NCBI GenBank assembly: GCA_910579125.1
Contig: CAJTTH010000018.1
Location: 1-41,806 of the forward strand
Direction: 5' to 3'
DNA from: an uncultured Oscillospiraceae bacterium
GTDB lineage: Bacteria; Bacillota; Clostridia; Oscillospirales; Ruminococcaceae
DNA: 41,806 bases
Shown: one piece after another, positions 6,801 to 16,106 of the stretch
Numbering within the stretch: the stretch's first letter is position 1
Layout: every line of letters starts with the position of its first letter
Notes under the pieces: generated by a model
What the model was told of the DNA's origin: nothing
Databases searched by the model: none
Seen by the model: the letters and a program-made list of their open reading frames with translations, nothing else
Made by a program: the position numbers and the translations under genes

Positions 6801-8204
6801 ATGGCAAAGAAAGAAACAACGGCGAAAGAGCTTAAAGAGCAGCTTTTCCTGCAAAAGAAGAACGCGTATCTGCGTATGAGCGACGCGGAAATAAAGAAGT
6901 GCGACAAGTTCTGCGAGGGATACAAGGCGTTTCTCGACGCGGCTAAGACCGAGCGCGAGGCGGCGGATTTCATAGAGTGCGAGGCAAAGGCTAAGGGCTT
7001 TGTGCCGTTTGACAAAAACAAGACCTATAAGGCGGGTGACAAGGTATACTATGTGAACCGCGAGAAGTCCGTTATTCTGGCGATAATCGGCAAAGAGCCT
7101 ATCGAGAACGGCGTTAATCTCGTGGCGGCGCATATCGACAGTCCGCGCCTTGATATGAAGCAGAACCCCCTCTACGAAAAGGACGATATAGGCTACTTCA
7201 AGACACACTACTACGGCGGTATCAAGAAGTATCAGTGGCCGACCGTTCCGCTTTCGCTGCACGGCGTTATCATCAAGGCGGACGGCACGAAAATAACCGT
7301 TTCTGTCGGCGAGGACGAGAGCGACCCTGTGTTCTGCGTTTCCGATCTGCTGCCGCATCTGGCGAATTCACAGTACAAGCGCCCGACCACCGAGCTTATA
7401 CGAGGCGAAGAGCTGAATATCATCATAGGCTCGCGTCCGTTCAAGGACGACGAGGCTAGCGAAAAGGTAAAGCTGAGCCTTATGCTGCTGCTCAACGAGA
7501 AATACGGCATAACCGAGGGCGATTTCCTTTCGGCGGAACTTGAGGCAGTTCCTGCGTTTAAGGCACGCGACATCGGCTTTGACAGAAGTCTTATCGGTGG
7601 ATACGGACAGGACGACAGAGTTTGTGCGTACACCGAGCTCATGGCGGTGCTGAACGCGAAATCGGTCAAGAGAACGGCGGTCGCTATCCTAACCGATAAA
7701 GAGGAAACGGGTTCGGACGGGAATACAGGCTTGCGTTCGGCGTACCTGAAGTATTTTATTGCCGACCTTGCGGCGACTTTCGGGGTGCGCGGCAGGGAGG
7801 TACTGTCCAATTCGAGGTGCCTTTCCGCCGACGTAAACGCGGCTTACGACCCGACGTTCCCCGACGTATTCGAGAAAAACAACGCGTGTGTGCTTAACGG
7901 CGGCGTATGCGTGACCAAGTACACGGGTTCGCGCGGTAAGAGCGGCACTTCGGACGCGTCTGCGGAGTTTGTCGGCGAAGTAAGACGGCTGTTCGACAGC
8001 AAGGGTGTTATCTGGCAGACGGGCGAGCTTGGCAAGGTGGATATCGGCGGCGGCGGAACGGTCGCGGCATATATCGCAAATCTCAACGTTGACACGATCG
8101 ACGTGGGCGTACCCGTTATGAGTATGCACGCGCCGTTTGAGATAACCGCGAAAACCGACGTTTACGCGGCGTTCAAGGCTTTTGAGGCGTTTATTAACGG
8201 TTAA
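6801..8204 (+). CDS. M18 family aminopeptidase
   Basis: A 467-residue cytosolic zinc aminopeptidase of the M18 (aspartyl aminopeptidase/ApeA-like) family, which removes N-terminal, often acidic, residues. Metal-site motifs are AAHIDSPRLD (His111, Asp113), GGYGQDDRV (Asp271/272), DKEETGS (Glu301/302) and the C-terminal MSMHAPFE histidine. A GAAAGGA site precedes the ATG. It sits 19 bp after the transglycosylase gene and ends at a weak hairpin, so it probably closes the transcription unit started at DUF951 or prfA. Confidence 0.92.
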   Translation: MAKKETTAKELKEQLFLQKKNAYLRMSDAEIKKCDKFCEGYKAFLDAAKTEREAADFIECEAKAKGFVPFDKNKTYKAGDKVYYVNREKSVILAIIGKEPIENGVNLVAAHIDSPRLDMKQNPLYEKDDIGYFKTHYYGGIKKYQWPTVPLSLHGVIIKADGTKITVSVGEDESDPVFCVSDLLPHLANSQYKRPTTELIRGEELNIIIGSRPFKDDEASEKVKLSLMLLLNEKYGITEGDFLSAELEAVPAFKARDIGFDRSLIGGYGQDDRVCAYTELMAVLNAKSVKRTAVAILTDKEETGSDGNTGLRSAYLKYFIADLAATFGVRGREVLSNSRCLSADVNAAYDPTFPDVFEKNNACVLNGGVCVTKYTGSRGKSGTSDASAEFVGEVRRLFDSKGVIWQTGELGKVDIGGGGTVAAYIANLNVDTIDVGVPVMSMHAPFEITAKTDVYAAFKAFEAFING

Positions 8205-8221
8205 AAATCCGCAGATTTTTT
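8203..8221 (+). terminator. Weak AT-rich hairpin after the M18 gene
   Basis: AAAAATC (8203-8209) pairs with GATTTTT (8214-8220) around a 4-nt loop, then one more T. The stem is AT-rich, so termination may be partial. Confidence 0.35.
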
Positions 8222-8333
8222 CAATAAACGAAGATTGACGAAAAAAACGCTGAAACATTGCGAAACGATGTTCAGGACAAAGCAATAATTCACACTTTTC
8301 CCTAATAAACATAAAATAGGGGAGAGGTGAGTT

Positions 8334-9020
8334 ATGATGACTAAAGCGCGCAAATTTTTCCGCAGACTGGGCGTAAAGCTGATAGCGTTGGCACTGATAC
8401 TGATAGGGCTGTTATTTGTCGCCGACCTGAGCTTTCGTCCTATAGTCGAAACGGTGAACGCCTACGAGTGCCACGAGACCGTTTCGCGCATTATAAACAA
8501 CGCGGTTCTTGCCGAAATAGACCGCGTCGGCGCGGAATATTCCACGCTCGTGAATTTGTCGACAAATACTGACGGCGAGGTCATTTCCGTTGAAAGCAAC
8601 GTAATGAACATCAACCGCCTTAAAACCGAAGTCGCCGAACGTGTTGAACGCGAGATCGAGCGGCTTTCGGCGATAAATATCGAGATACCTGTAGGCACGC
8701 TTACGGGCGTTCAGCTATTGCACGGCAAGGGCTTCAACATCGGAATGAGCGTTCAGCCGCTGGGCTATGCGACGACCTCGATAATCAGCGAATTCACCTC
8801 TGCGGGGATAAACCAGACGCTGCACAGGATCGTTATCGAGATAAGCGCGGACGTTGACGCGATAATACCGGGGTTTTCCACGCGTGTTCCTGTCTCGACA
8901 ACGATAGTTGCTGCGGAGACTGTCATCGTCGGCAGAGTTCCCGATGCGTATACTCATGTTGTCACCGAATCGGGCGATCTTGCGGGAACGCTGAACGATT
9001 TCGGCGCAACTATTTCATAA
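8334..9020 (+). CDS. yunB: Sporulation protein YunB
   Basis: A 228-residue protein with one N-terminal membrane segment (about residues 13-31) and an outside domain, matching YunB of spore-forming Firmicutes in length and layout (IINNAVLAEI, then a regularly alternating GTLTGV, PLGYATTS, HRIVIEI, PGFSTRVPVSTTIVAAETVIVG). In Bacillus it is a mother-cell protein needed for proper sporulation; its biochemical role is not known. ATG occurs twice in a row (8334, 8337) after GGGGAGAGGTGA. Its presence suggests a spore-forming lineage. A separate 129-bp gap precedes it and ligA follows within 17 bp. Confidence 0.88.
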   Translation: MMTKARKFFRRLGVKLIALALILIGLLFVADLSFRPIVETVNAYECHETVSRIINNAVLAEIDRVGAEYSTLVNLSTNTDGEVISVESNVMNINRLKTEVAERVEREIERLSAINIEIPVGTLTGVQLLHGKGFNIGMSVQPLGYATTSIISEFTSAGINQTLHRIVIEISADVDAIIPGFSTRVPVSTTIVAAETVIVGRVPDAYTHVVTESGDLAGTLNDFGATIS

Positions 9021-9037
9021 TTTCACAGGAGAAGACA

Positions 9038-11017
9038 ATGGATATAAACGAAGCAAAAAAGCGGGTCGACGAGCTGAAAATCCGGCTTGAAAAGGCAAAC
9101 CACAACTACTATGATCTGGACGCGCCGACCCTTGAGGACGACGAATACGACGCGCTTATGCGTGAGCTGCGAGGTCTCGAGCAGGATTTCCCCGAGCTGC
9201 TGACGGAGGATTCGCCGTCGCAGCGCGTGGGCGGCACGGCGCAGAACACGTTTGCGAAGGTGCGGCACGAGGTGCAGATGGGATCGTTGCAGGACGTTTT
9301 CAGCGTTGACGAGGTCAGAGCGTTTGCGGAGCGCGTAAGCGGTGAGGGAGCGGACGAATTTACCGTTGAGCCGAAGATCGACGGTTTGTCGGTCTCACTC
9401 GAATACCGCGACGGCGTTTTAACGCTCGGTTCAACGCGCGGCGACGGCTTTATCGGCGAGGAAATTACGGCAAATCTCAAAACCATACGCACGATACCGC
9501 TGAAGCTCCCCGAAAAGCTGCCGCTTATTGAGGTGCGCGGCGAGGTGTATATGCCCAAGTCGAGCTTCGCGGAGCTGTGCGAGCTTCAGGAAAAGAACGG
9601 TGAACCGCTCCCGAAAAATCCGAGAAACGCGGCGGCGGGCTCTCTGCGGCAAAAGGACAGCAAGATCACCGCGTCGCGAAAGCTGGACATATTCTGCTTT
9701 AATATTCAGCGCGCGGAGGGCAAGGAGTTCAAAACGCACTCAGAGTCGCTGGAATATCTGGAGAGCATGGGCTTTCACGTTATCCCCGATGTGCGTGTAT
9801 GCCGCACCGCCGATGAGATAGTTCAGCGTATTGAGGAGATCGGACAGATGCGGCGTTCGCTGCCGTTCGACATTGACGGCGCGGTCGTTAAAGTGAACAA
9901 CATAGCGCTACGCGAGGAGATAGGCGCGACATCAAAAGTCCCGAAGTGGGCGGTGGCGTTCAAGTATCCGCCCGAGGAAAAGGAGACTACTCTTCGCGAG
10001 ATTGAGATAAACGTCGGCAGAACCGGCGCGCTCACTCCCGTGGCGGTGTTCGACCCCGTTCAGCTTGCGGGAACAAGCGTTTCGAGAGCAGTGCTGCACA
10101 ATCAGGATTTCATCACCGAGCGCGATATCCGTGTTGGGGATCAAATAATCGTCCGCAAGGCGGGCGACATAATCCCCGAGGTCGTAAAATCGGTATCTCA
10201 CGCGGAGAACTCCGAGCCGTTCTTTATTCCCGTCGTTTGCCCCGTGTGCGGAGCTAAGGCAGTCCGCGATGAGGACGAGGCGGTTATCCGCTGCCAGAAC
10301 CCCGACTGTCCCGCGCAGCTTCTGCGCTCTCTGGAGCATTTCGCCTCGCGCGGCGCAATGAATATCGACGGACTGGGAGAGGCTATCGTCGAGCAGCTTG
10401 TTCAGGCCGATCTCGTTCACACGGTAGCCGATCTGTACACACTCGATCTGCAAGGCTTAACGGCGCTTGAACGTTTCGGACAAAAGTCCGCAGAGAATTT
10501 GCTCGCGTCCATCGAGAAATCCAAGAAAAATGAGCTCGACAGGCTGATATTCGCCTTGGGGATACGCGGCATCGGTCAAAAGGCGGCGACGCTGCTTTGT
10601 CAGAAGTTCGGCGATATGGATAAGATAATGGAGGCCGAACAGGACGAGATCGCCGAAATAGACGGCTTCGGCGAGATACTTGCGCAGTCGGTCTGCACGG
10701 CAATGCGCGAACCCCACAGAATAGCGCTTATAAACCGCCTTAAGGAGCTCGGGCTTAATATGACCTACTCCGAGCAAAAGGTCTCGGACAAGCTGGCGGG
10801 GTTGACGTTCGTGCTTACGGGAACGCTTCCGACGTTAAAGCGCGACGAGGCTAAGGAGATGATCGAGAAACGCGGCGGCAAGTGCAGCGGCTCGGTCTCG
10901 AAAAAGACAAGTTACGTCGTCGCGGGTGAGGAAGCGGGCAGCAAGCTCACCAAGGCGAACGAGCTGGGTATCACGGTACTCACCGAGGAGCAGTTCTTGG
11001 AGATGATCGGAGAGTGA
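9038..11017 (+). CDS. ligA: NAD-dependent DNA ligase
   Basis: A 659-residue LigA that seals nicks in replication and repair with NAD+ as adenylyl donor. Order: Ia domain (HNYYDLDAPT), nucleotidyltransferase domain with adenylated Lys113 in KIDG, OB fold, Cys4 zinc finger at about residues 401-422 (CPVCG and CQNPDC), helix-hairpin-helix repeats, and a C-terminal BRCT domain from about 580 (LAGLTFVLTG). The length is normal. GGAGAAG precedes the ATG. It is followed by the gatCAB genes after one decayed gene. Confidence 0.98.
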   Translation: MDINEAKKRVDELKIRLEKANHNYYDLDAPTLEDDEYDALMRELRGLEQDFPELLTEDSPSQRVGGTAQNTFAKVRHEVQMGSLQDVFSVDEVRAFAERVSGEGADEFTVEPKIDGLSVSLEYRDGVLTLGSTRGDGFIGEEITANLKTIRTIPLKLPEKLPLIEVRGEVYMPKSSFAELCELQEKNGEPLPKNPRNAAAGSLRQKDSKITASRKLDIFCFNIQRAEGKEFKTHSESLEYLESMGFHVIPDVRVCRTADEIVQRIEEIGQMRRSLPFDIDGAVVKVNNIALREEIGATSKVPKWAVAFKYPPEEKETTLREIEINVGRTGALTPVAVFDPVQLAGTSVSRAVLHNQDFITERDIRVGDQIIVRKAGDIIPEVVKSVSHAENSEPFFIPVVCPVCGAKAVRDEDEAVIRCQNPDCPAQLLRSLEHFASRGAMNIDGLGEAIVEQLVQADLVHTVADLYTLDLQGLTALERFGQKSAENLLASIEKSKKNELDRLIFALGIRGIGQKAATLLCQKFGDMDKIMEAEQDEIAEIDGFGEILAQSVCTAMREPHRIALINRLKELGLNMTYSEQKVSDKLAGLTFVLTGTLPTLKRDEAKEMIEKRGGKCSGSVSKKTSYVVAGEEAGSKLTKANELGITVLTEEQFLEMIGE

Positions 11018-11019
11018 CG

Positions 11020-11267
11020 ATGAAAAAGGCTTTGTGTGCCGTTTTGACGGTTCGACACCGACAGTGACAACAAAGCAAGAGATTGTCGATAAATACGTCG
11101 ACCCTGTTCCAAAGGATAGTAAAGATGATTATTTTTATTACGGTATTCATAACGGTTCAAACAAAAGCATGGGCAGGGCAAGTGACAATAGTATAGGCAT
11201 CAGGCTTGAGAACGATGTTGTTAAAGAAATCAGTATAGCCTATGCCGATTTAACAAAAGAATACTGA
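11020..11267 (+). pseudogene. Remnant of a small secreted or lipoprotein gene
   Basis: An ATG at 11020 opens MKKALCAVLTV, a typical start of a signal peptide, but that frame stops after 15 codons. The following bases carry an uninterrupted frame (GTG 11034 to TGA 11267) reading TVTTKQEIVDKYVDP, YYGIHNGSNKSMG and SIGIRLENDVVKE, a plausible mature domain. A frameshift or internal deletion joining the two parts is the simplest reading. The segment is much more AT-rich than ligA and gatA. A 77-residue GTG-started protein remains possible but has no good ribosome site. Confidence 0.5.
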
Positions 11268-11285
11268 ATTATGGAGGAACTGATA

Positions 11286-11558
11286 ATGAGCATTGACGTA
11301 AAGCATTTGGCAAAGCTTGCCCGTCTGCGTATCGAGGACGACAAGCTGGCGAAATTCGAGAAGGATATGGAGAGCATAGTGGCAATGGTGGAGCAGCTTC
11401 CCGAGGTAAGCGGCGACGCGTCGGGGCTTGACCCCGAACACCCGATGAAGCTCCGCGAGGACAAAGAGGGCACTGATAAGCTCACGAGAAACGAGCTGTT
11501 GGCGAACGCTCCGAAAATGCAGGCAGGCTGCGTTGTTGTGCCTAAGACAGTAGAATAA
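11286..11558 (+). CDS. gatC: Asp/Glu-tRNA amidotransferase subunit C
   Basis: A 90-residue GatC, the belt-like subunit that stabilises GatA-GatB in the complex converting Glu-tRNA(Gln) (and Asp-tRNA(Asn)) to the amide. Typical sequence: VKHLAKLARLRI at the N-terminus, a helical middle with GLDPEHPM, and LRED then LTRNELLANAPK near the end. The ATG at 11286 is used because GGAGG (11273-11277) is correctly spaced. The in-frame ATG at 11271 overlaps that site. gatA follows after 15 bp. Confidence 0.95.
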   Translation: MSIDVKHLAKLARLRIEDDKLAKFEKDMESIVAMVEQLPEVSGDASGLDPEHPMKLREDKEGTDKLTRNELLANAPKMQAGCVVVPKTVE

Positions 11559-11573
11559 AGAAAGGACGATATA

Positions 11574-13025
11574 ATGGAACTTTACGAATATTCGGCTCAC
11601 GAGCTGTCGAAAATGCTTTCCGAGAAGAAATGCAGCAGCGAGGAGCTTACCAAATCCGTGCTCGACAGAGTGGCAGCGACAGATGAAAAGGTCGGCGCTT
11701 ACCTTACGGTATGTGAGGAAAACGCGCTGAAAAAGGCGCGCGAGGTCGACGAAAAACGCGGCAGGGAAGCTCTCCACCCGTTGGCGGGCATTCCGATAGG
11801 AATTAAGGACAACATCAGCACAAAGGGCTTGCTGACGACCTGCGCGTCTAAAATGCTGTATAACTATGTGCCGCCGTTCGATGCGTTTGCAATGAAAAAG
11901 GTTAATGCCGCCGATATGGTGGTAACGGGCAAGCTGAATATGGACGAGTTTGCAATGGGTTCGTCCACCGAGAACTCGTATTTCAAGAAAACTCACAATC
12001 CGCATAACCTCGACTGTGTTCCGGGCGGATCTTCGGGCGGCTCGGCGGCGGCTGTCGCGGCGGGCTCGGCGGTCATCTCTCTCGGCTCGGATACGGGCGG
12101 CTCTATCAGAATGCCCGCGTCTTACTGCGGCGTTGTCGGCTTAAAGCCTACTTACGGCAGCGTTTCGCGCTACGGACTTGTGGCGTTCGCAAGCTCGCTC
12201 GACCAGATAGGTCCGTTCGGCAGAAACGTCACCGACACGGCAATGCTGTACAGCGTTATCTGCGGTCATGACAATATGGACGCAACCTCCGCCGACCGCA
12301 AATATCCCGACTTCACCGCGCTGCTTAATAGCGACGTTAATGGCTTGAAGATCGGTATTCCCGAGGAATATTACGGCGAGGGCGTGGATAACTCCGTCAA
12401 GGAGACCGTAATGAACGCGGTCAAGGAGCTTGAAAAGCGCGGCGCGGAGATTGTCAATATTTCTCTGCCCAGTACAAAATACGCGCTGAACGCGTACTAC
12501 ATCATCTCCTCGGCCGAGGCAAGCTCGAATCTTGCGCGATTTGACGGCGTAAAGTACGGCTACCGCGCCGAGGACTTCACCGACCTCACCGATATGTACG
12601 AGAAAACGCGCAGTGAGGGCTTCGGCGACGAGGTAAAGCGCCGCATTATGCTCGGCACGTTCGTGCTGTCAAGCGGCTTTTTCGACGCGTACTACAAAAA
12701 GGCAAAGCTGGTCGCATTCGATATCGTCAAGGAGTTCAACGCGGCGTTTGAGAAGTGCGACGTTATCGCGACCCCTGCAACTCCCGCGACGGCGTTCAGG
12801 CTCGGCGAGAATATCGGCGATCCGACTAAGATGTACGCTGCCGATATATGCACGGTTACGGTGAATATCGCGGGGCTGCCCGCTATAAGCGTACCATGCG
12901 GCAAGGTGAACGATATGCCCGTGGGCTTGCAGTTTATCGGCAGAAAATTCAGCGAACAGACGCTTTTGAACGCGGCTCTTGCGGTTGAGGAGCTTAACGG
13001 TGAAGCAAGGACTGTGAACGTCTAA
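11574..13025 (+). CDS. gatA: Asp/Glu-tRNA amidotransferase subunit A
   Basis: A 483-residue amidase-signature enzyme that hydrolyses glutamine and sends ammonia to GatB. The Ser-cisSer-Lys triad is readable: Lys78 in GIKDN, Ser153 in GGSSGGSA and nucleophile Ser177 in DTGGSIRMP. The YCGVVGLKPTYG segment follows as in other GatA proteins. The start ATG has AAAGGA upstream. It lies between gatC and gatB in the standard order, 19 bp before gatB. Confidence 0.98.
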   Translation: MELYEYSAHELSKMLSEKKCSSEELTKSVLDRVAATDEKVGAYLTVCEENALKKAREVDEKRGREALHPLAGIPIGIKDNISTKGLLTTCASKMLYNYVPPFDAFAMKKVNAADMVVTGKLNMDEFAMGSSTENSYFKKTHNPHNLDCVPGGSSGGSAAAVAAGSAVISLGSDTGGSIRMPASYCGVVGLKPTYGSVSRYGLVAFASSLDQIGPFGRNVTDTAMLYSVICGHDNMDATSADRKYPDFTALLNSDVNGLKIGIPEEYYGEGVDNSVKETVMNAVKELEKRGAEIVNISLPSTKYALNAYYIISSAEASSNLARFDGVKYGYRAEDFTDLTDMYEKTRSEGFGDEVKRRIMLGTFVLSSGFFDAYYKKAKLVAFDIVKEFNAAFEKCDVIATPATPATAFRLGENIGDPTKMYAADICTVTVNIAGLPAISVPCGKVNDMPVGLQFIGRKFSEQTLLNAALAVEELNGEARTVNV

Positions 13026-13044
13026 AAGGGGGATATAACACAAC

Positions 13045-14496
13045 ATGGAATACGAAACGATAGTAGGTCTTGAGGTTCACGCGGAGCTGAACACCAAGAC
13101 CAAGATATACTGTAACTGCAAAAACGCGTTCGGACTGGAGGTAAACACCCAGATATGTCCGATATGCACGGGTATGCCGGGAACGCTTCCGACGCTGAAT
13201 GAAAAGGTGGTCGAGTACGCGGTCAAAATGGGTCACGCGACAAACTGCTCGATAAACAACGTCTGCAAGCAGGACAGAAAAAACTACTTCTATCCCGACC
13301 TACCCAAGGCGTATCAGATATCGCAGGCGGATATCCCGCTTTGCGAGCACGGCTACGTTGACATTATGCTGAACGGCGAAGAAAAGCGCATAGGCATAAC
13401 GCGAATCCATATTGAGGAGGACGCGGGTAAAATGCTGCACAATGACGCGTTTCAGGGCTCGCTCGTCGACTTCAACCGCTGCGGAGTGCCGCTTATCGAG
13501 ATAGTTTCCGAGCCGGATATGCGCTCCAGCGCCGAAGCTAAAGCGTATCTTGACACGCTGAAGTCGATTTTGCAGTACATTGACATTTCCGACTGTAAAA
13601 TGGAGCAAGGCTCTATACGCTGCGACGTGAATGTTTCCGTGCGCCCCAAAGGCTCTACCGAGTTCGGCAAGCGCGTCGAGATGAAGAACGTCAATTCGTT
13701 CTCGGGCGCGATGAGGGCTATCGACTACGAGGCTAACCGCCAGATTGAGGCTCTCGAGCGCGGCGAGGAGATAAATCAGGAGACCCGCCGCTGGGACGAT
13801 CAGAAGGGTGTGAATATTCTTCTGCGTACCAAAGAGGACGCACAGGATTACCGTTACTTCCCCGAACCCGATTTGACAACTATATACGTTCCGCTTGAAA
13901 AGGTAGAGGAGCTTAAAAACGATATTCCCGAGCTGCCGAACGCAAAAATAAAGCGTTATGTCAAGGAGCTTGGTTTGTCGCAGATCGACGCGGAGCTTAT
14001 CGCGGAAAATCTGCCGCGCTGCCGTTTGTTCGACGAGTGCGTAAAGATTTGCGGTTATTTCGGAAAGGACAGTGTCTCGCCGAAAAATCTCAGTAACTGG
14101 GTATTGGGCGACGTTTCCAAATATATGAATGAAACGGGTAAAGATATCGCCGATACACCGCTTAACGCAAATCTGCTTTGCAAAATAGTTGAGCTTATCG
14201 AAACAAAGGTTATCTCCAACACCTCGGGCAAGGTTATTTTCGAGGAGATCATGAACGGCAATACCGACATTGACAAGATAATCGAGGATAAAGGGCTGCG
14301 CCAGATATCGGACGATTCCGCTATCGAGAAGATTGTCAACGACGTTCTCGCGGCAAATCAGAAGTCTGTGGACGACTATCGCGGCGGCAAGACCAACGCG
14401 CTCGGCTTCCTTGTAGGACAGTGCATGAAAGCGTCTAAGGGACAGGCTAATCCCGCGAAGTGCAAGGAGCTTGTGCTGAAATATCTGAACGGATAA
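13045..14496 (+). CDS. gatB: Asp/Glu-tRNA amidotransferase subunit B
   Basis: A 483-residue GatB, the kinase/amidotransferase subunit that activates the tRNA-bound Glu or Asp with ATP. The N-terminal ETIVGLEVHAEL, the zinc-type Cys pairs (YCNCKN, CPICTG) and the PDLPKAYQISQ, HIEEDAGK and FNRCGVPLIEIVSEPD motifs are all present. A C-terminal YqeY-like tail domain covers about residues 330-483. It is the last gene of the operon: a strong terminator follows 26 bp after the stop. The complete gatCAB set implies indirect synthesis of Gln-tRNA. Confidence 0.98.
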   Translation: MEYETIVGLEVHAELNTKTKIYCNCKNAFGLEVNTQICPICTGMPGTLPTLNEKVVEYAVKMGHATNCSINNVCKQDRKNYFYPDLPKAYQISQADIPLCEHGYVDIMLNGEEKRIGITRIHIEEDAGKMLHNDAFQGSLVDFNRCGVPLIEIVSEPDMRSSAEAKAYLDTLKSILQYIDISDCKMEQGSIRCDVNVSVRPKGSTEFGKRVEMKNVNSFSGAMRAIDYEANRQIEALERGEEINQETRRWDDQKGVNILLRTKEDAQDYRYFPEPDLTTIYVPLEKVEELKNDIPELPNAKIKRYVKELGLSQIDAELIAENLPRCRLFDECVKICGYFGKDSVSPKNLSNWVLGDVSKYMNETGKDIADTPLNANLLCKIVELIETKVISNTSGKVIFEEIMNGNTDIDKIIEDKGLRQISDDSAIEKIVNDVLAANQKSVDDYRGGKTNALGFLVGQCMKASKGQANPAKCKELVLKYLNG

Positions 14497-14521
14497 TCGA
14501 GCAATATTGTAACAAACAAAC

Positions 14522-14551
14522 AAAAACCCTTTCTGAAAGAGAGGGTTTTTT
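14522..14551 (+). terminator. Terminator of the ligA-gatCAB unit
   Basis: Stem 14523-14533 with 14539-14549 (11 bp, one G-U), 5-nt loop, then a run of T residues to 14551. Confidence 0.85.
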
Positions 14552-14565
14552 GTGCAATATCTACC

Positions 14566-14730
14566 TTGCAAAACAATTATTTTGGCGGCGGTCTGATCGT
14601 AACGCTGTACAGCTCCGACGGGAGCGAGGTGAAAACCTATTGGACGCTTGAAAAGACCGATACATACACGCTATGCGCTGAATGCATGGAAATGGTTGTC
14701 AGCTATAAATTAAAAGTTACAAGGGCATAG
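14566..14730 (+). pseudogene. Orphan C-terminal protein fragment
   Basis: A short open frame ending at TAG 14728-14730 reads NNYFGGGLIVTLYSSDG, EVKTYWTLEKTDTYT and ECMEMVVSYKLKVTRA, which looks like real beta-rich protein. There is no ribosome site or proper start (TTG at 14566 is only nominal), and the frame begins directly after the gatB terminator. I read it as the 3' remnant of a deleted gene. The family is not recognised. Confidence 0.3.
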
Positions 14731-14775
14731 CCGCAAAAGCTGTCTCGTATTACAACAAAAAATTTACAAAAACCC

Positions 14776-14804
14776 TTTACACGTCGCTAAAAAAGTGCTA
14801 TAAT
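14776..14804 (+). promoter_or_regulatory. SigA promoter of the leu operon
   Basis: TTTACA (14776-14781), 17-bp spacer, TATAAT (14799-14804). The start site would fall near 14811, leaving a leader of only about 25 nt before leuC, which excludes a T-box or leader-peptide attenuator here. Confidence 0.88.
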
Positions 14805-14836
14805 AAATATGTATTAAAAAAACGGAGGGAACGATA

Positions 14837-16093
14837 ATGGGAATGACAATGACGCAGAAAATTCTCGCAAAGCATGCGGGTCTGGAGAGCGTTGCCGAGG
14901 GTCAGCTGATAAAAGCGAAGCTGGACATGGTTCTCGGAAACGACATCACAAGTCCCGTCGCTATCAACGAGTTCAACAAGAACGGCTTTACGGGTGTGTT
15001 CGACAAGAGTAAAATTTCGCTCGTAATGGATCATTTTACGCCGAACAAGGATATCAAGGCGGCGATACAGTGTCAGCAGTGCAGAAATTTTGCGGACAAG
15101 TACGATATCGTGAATTTTTACGACGTCGGCAACGTCGGCATAGAGCATGCGCTGCTCCCCGAAAAAGGTCTTGTAGTGCCGAGCGACTGCGTTATCGGCG
15201 CGGATTCGCATACCTGTACCTATGGTGCTTTGGGGGCGTTTTCGACGGGCGTAGGCTCGACCGATATGGCGGCGGGTATGGCAACGGGCGAGGCTTGGTT
15301 CAAGGTGCCCGGGGCTATCAAGTTCAACCTTACGGGCAAGCTGAATAAGTGGGTGAGCGGCAAGGACGTTATCCTGCACATTATAGGAATGATCGGTGTT
15401 GACGGCGCTCTGTATCAGTCTATGGAGTTTTCGGGCGAGGGCTTGAAGAACCTCTCCATGGACGACAGGCTCTGCATGGCGAATATGGCTATCGAAGCGG
15501 GCGCGAAGAACGGCATTTTCGAGGTCGACGAGGTAACGCTCGACTACGTAAAGGGCAGAACCGACCGCGCGTTTGAGACGTTCAAGGCTGACCCCGACGC
15601 ACATTACAACCGCGTTATCGACATTGATCTGTCTACGATAAAGTCAACAGTGGCTTTCCCGCATCTTCCCGAGAACACAAAGACTATCGACGAGGTGGGC
15701 GAAATCAAGATAGATCAGGTAGTCATCGGCTCGTGCACCAACGGACGTTACAGTGATCTTGAGACTGCCGCGGCAGTTGTTAAGGGCAAAAAGGTGGCAA
15801 AGGGCGTTCGCGCTATTGTTATCCCCGCGACGCAGCAGATCTACCTCGACGCGCTCAGGAACGGGCTGCTCGAGATTTTCGTAGAAGCGGGAATGGTAGT
15901 TTCCGCGCCGACTTGCGGTCCGTGTCTCGGCGGACACATGGGCATACTCGCGCCGCATGAGCGCGCCGTTTCCACGACCAACCGCAACTTCGTCGGAAGA
16001 ATGGGCGATACGACCTCGGAGGTATACCTCGCAAGCCCCGCGATCGCGGCGGCAAGCGCGCTGAAGGGTTATATTTCCAACGTTGAGGATTAA
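14837..16093 (+). CDS. leuC: 3-isopropylmalate dehydratase large subunit
   Basis: A 418-residue aconitase-family subunit that isomerises 2-isopropylmalate to 3-isopropylmalate in leucine synthesis together with LeuD. The [4Fe-4S] ligands are Cys300 (GSCTNGR), Cys360 and Cys363 (TCGPCLGG). The shorter 418-residue form is the LeuC2/HacA-like type seen in Clostridia and archaea, not the roughly 465-residue enterobacterial form. ACGGAGGG precedes the ATG. It is the first gene of the operon, with leuD 13 bp downstream. Confidence 0.96.
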   Translation: MGMTMTQKILAKHAGLESVAEGQLIKAKLDMVLGNDITSPVAINEFNKNGFTGVFDKSKISLVMDHFTPNKDIKAAIQCQQCRNFADKYDIVNFYDVGNVGIEHALLPEKGLVVPSDCVIGADSHTCTYGALGAFSTGVGSTDMAAGMATGEAWFKVPGAIKFNLTGKLNKWVSGKDVILHIIGMIGVDGALYQSMEFSGEGLKNLSMDDRLCMANMAIEAGAKNGIFEVDEVTLDYVKGRTDRAFETFKADPDAHYNRVIDIDLSTIKSTVAFPHLPENTKTIDEVGEIKIDQVVIGSCTNGRYSDLETAAAVVKGKKVAKGVRAIVIPATQQIYLDALRNGLLEIFVEAGMVVSAPTCGPCLGGHMGILAPHERAVSTTNRNFVGRMGDTTSEVYLASPAIAAASALKGYISNVED

Positions 16094-16106
16094 GGAGGAA
16101 TAATTG

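Noticed and set aside
8285..8317. SigE-like -10 (CATAAAAT) ahead of yunB
   Set aside because: The matching -35 is poor and the spacing about 19 bp, and the start site would fall within the ribosome site.
13300..14571. 423-codon minus-strand frame opposite gatB
   Set aside because: Antisense shadow of gatB; the sequence is not protein-like and has no start signals.
14805..14836. T-box or leader-peptide attenuator ahead of leuC
   Set aside because: The leader is only about 25-30 nt long.
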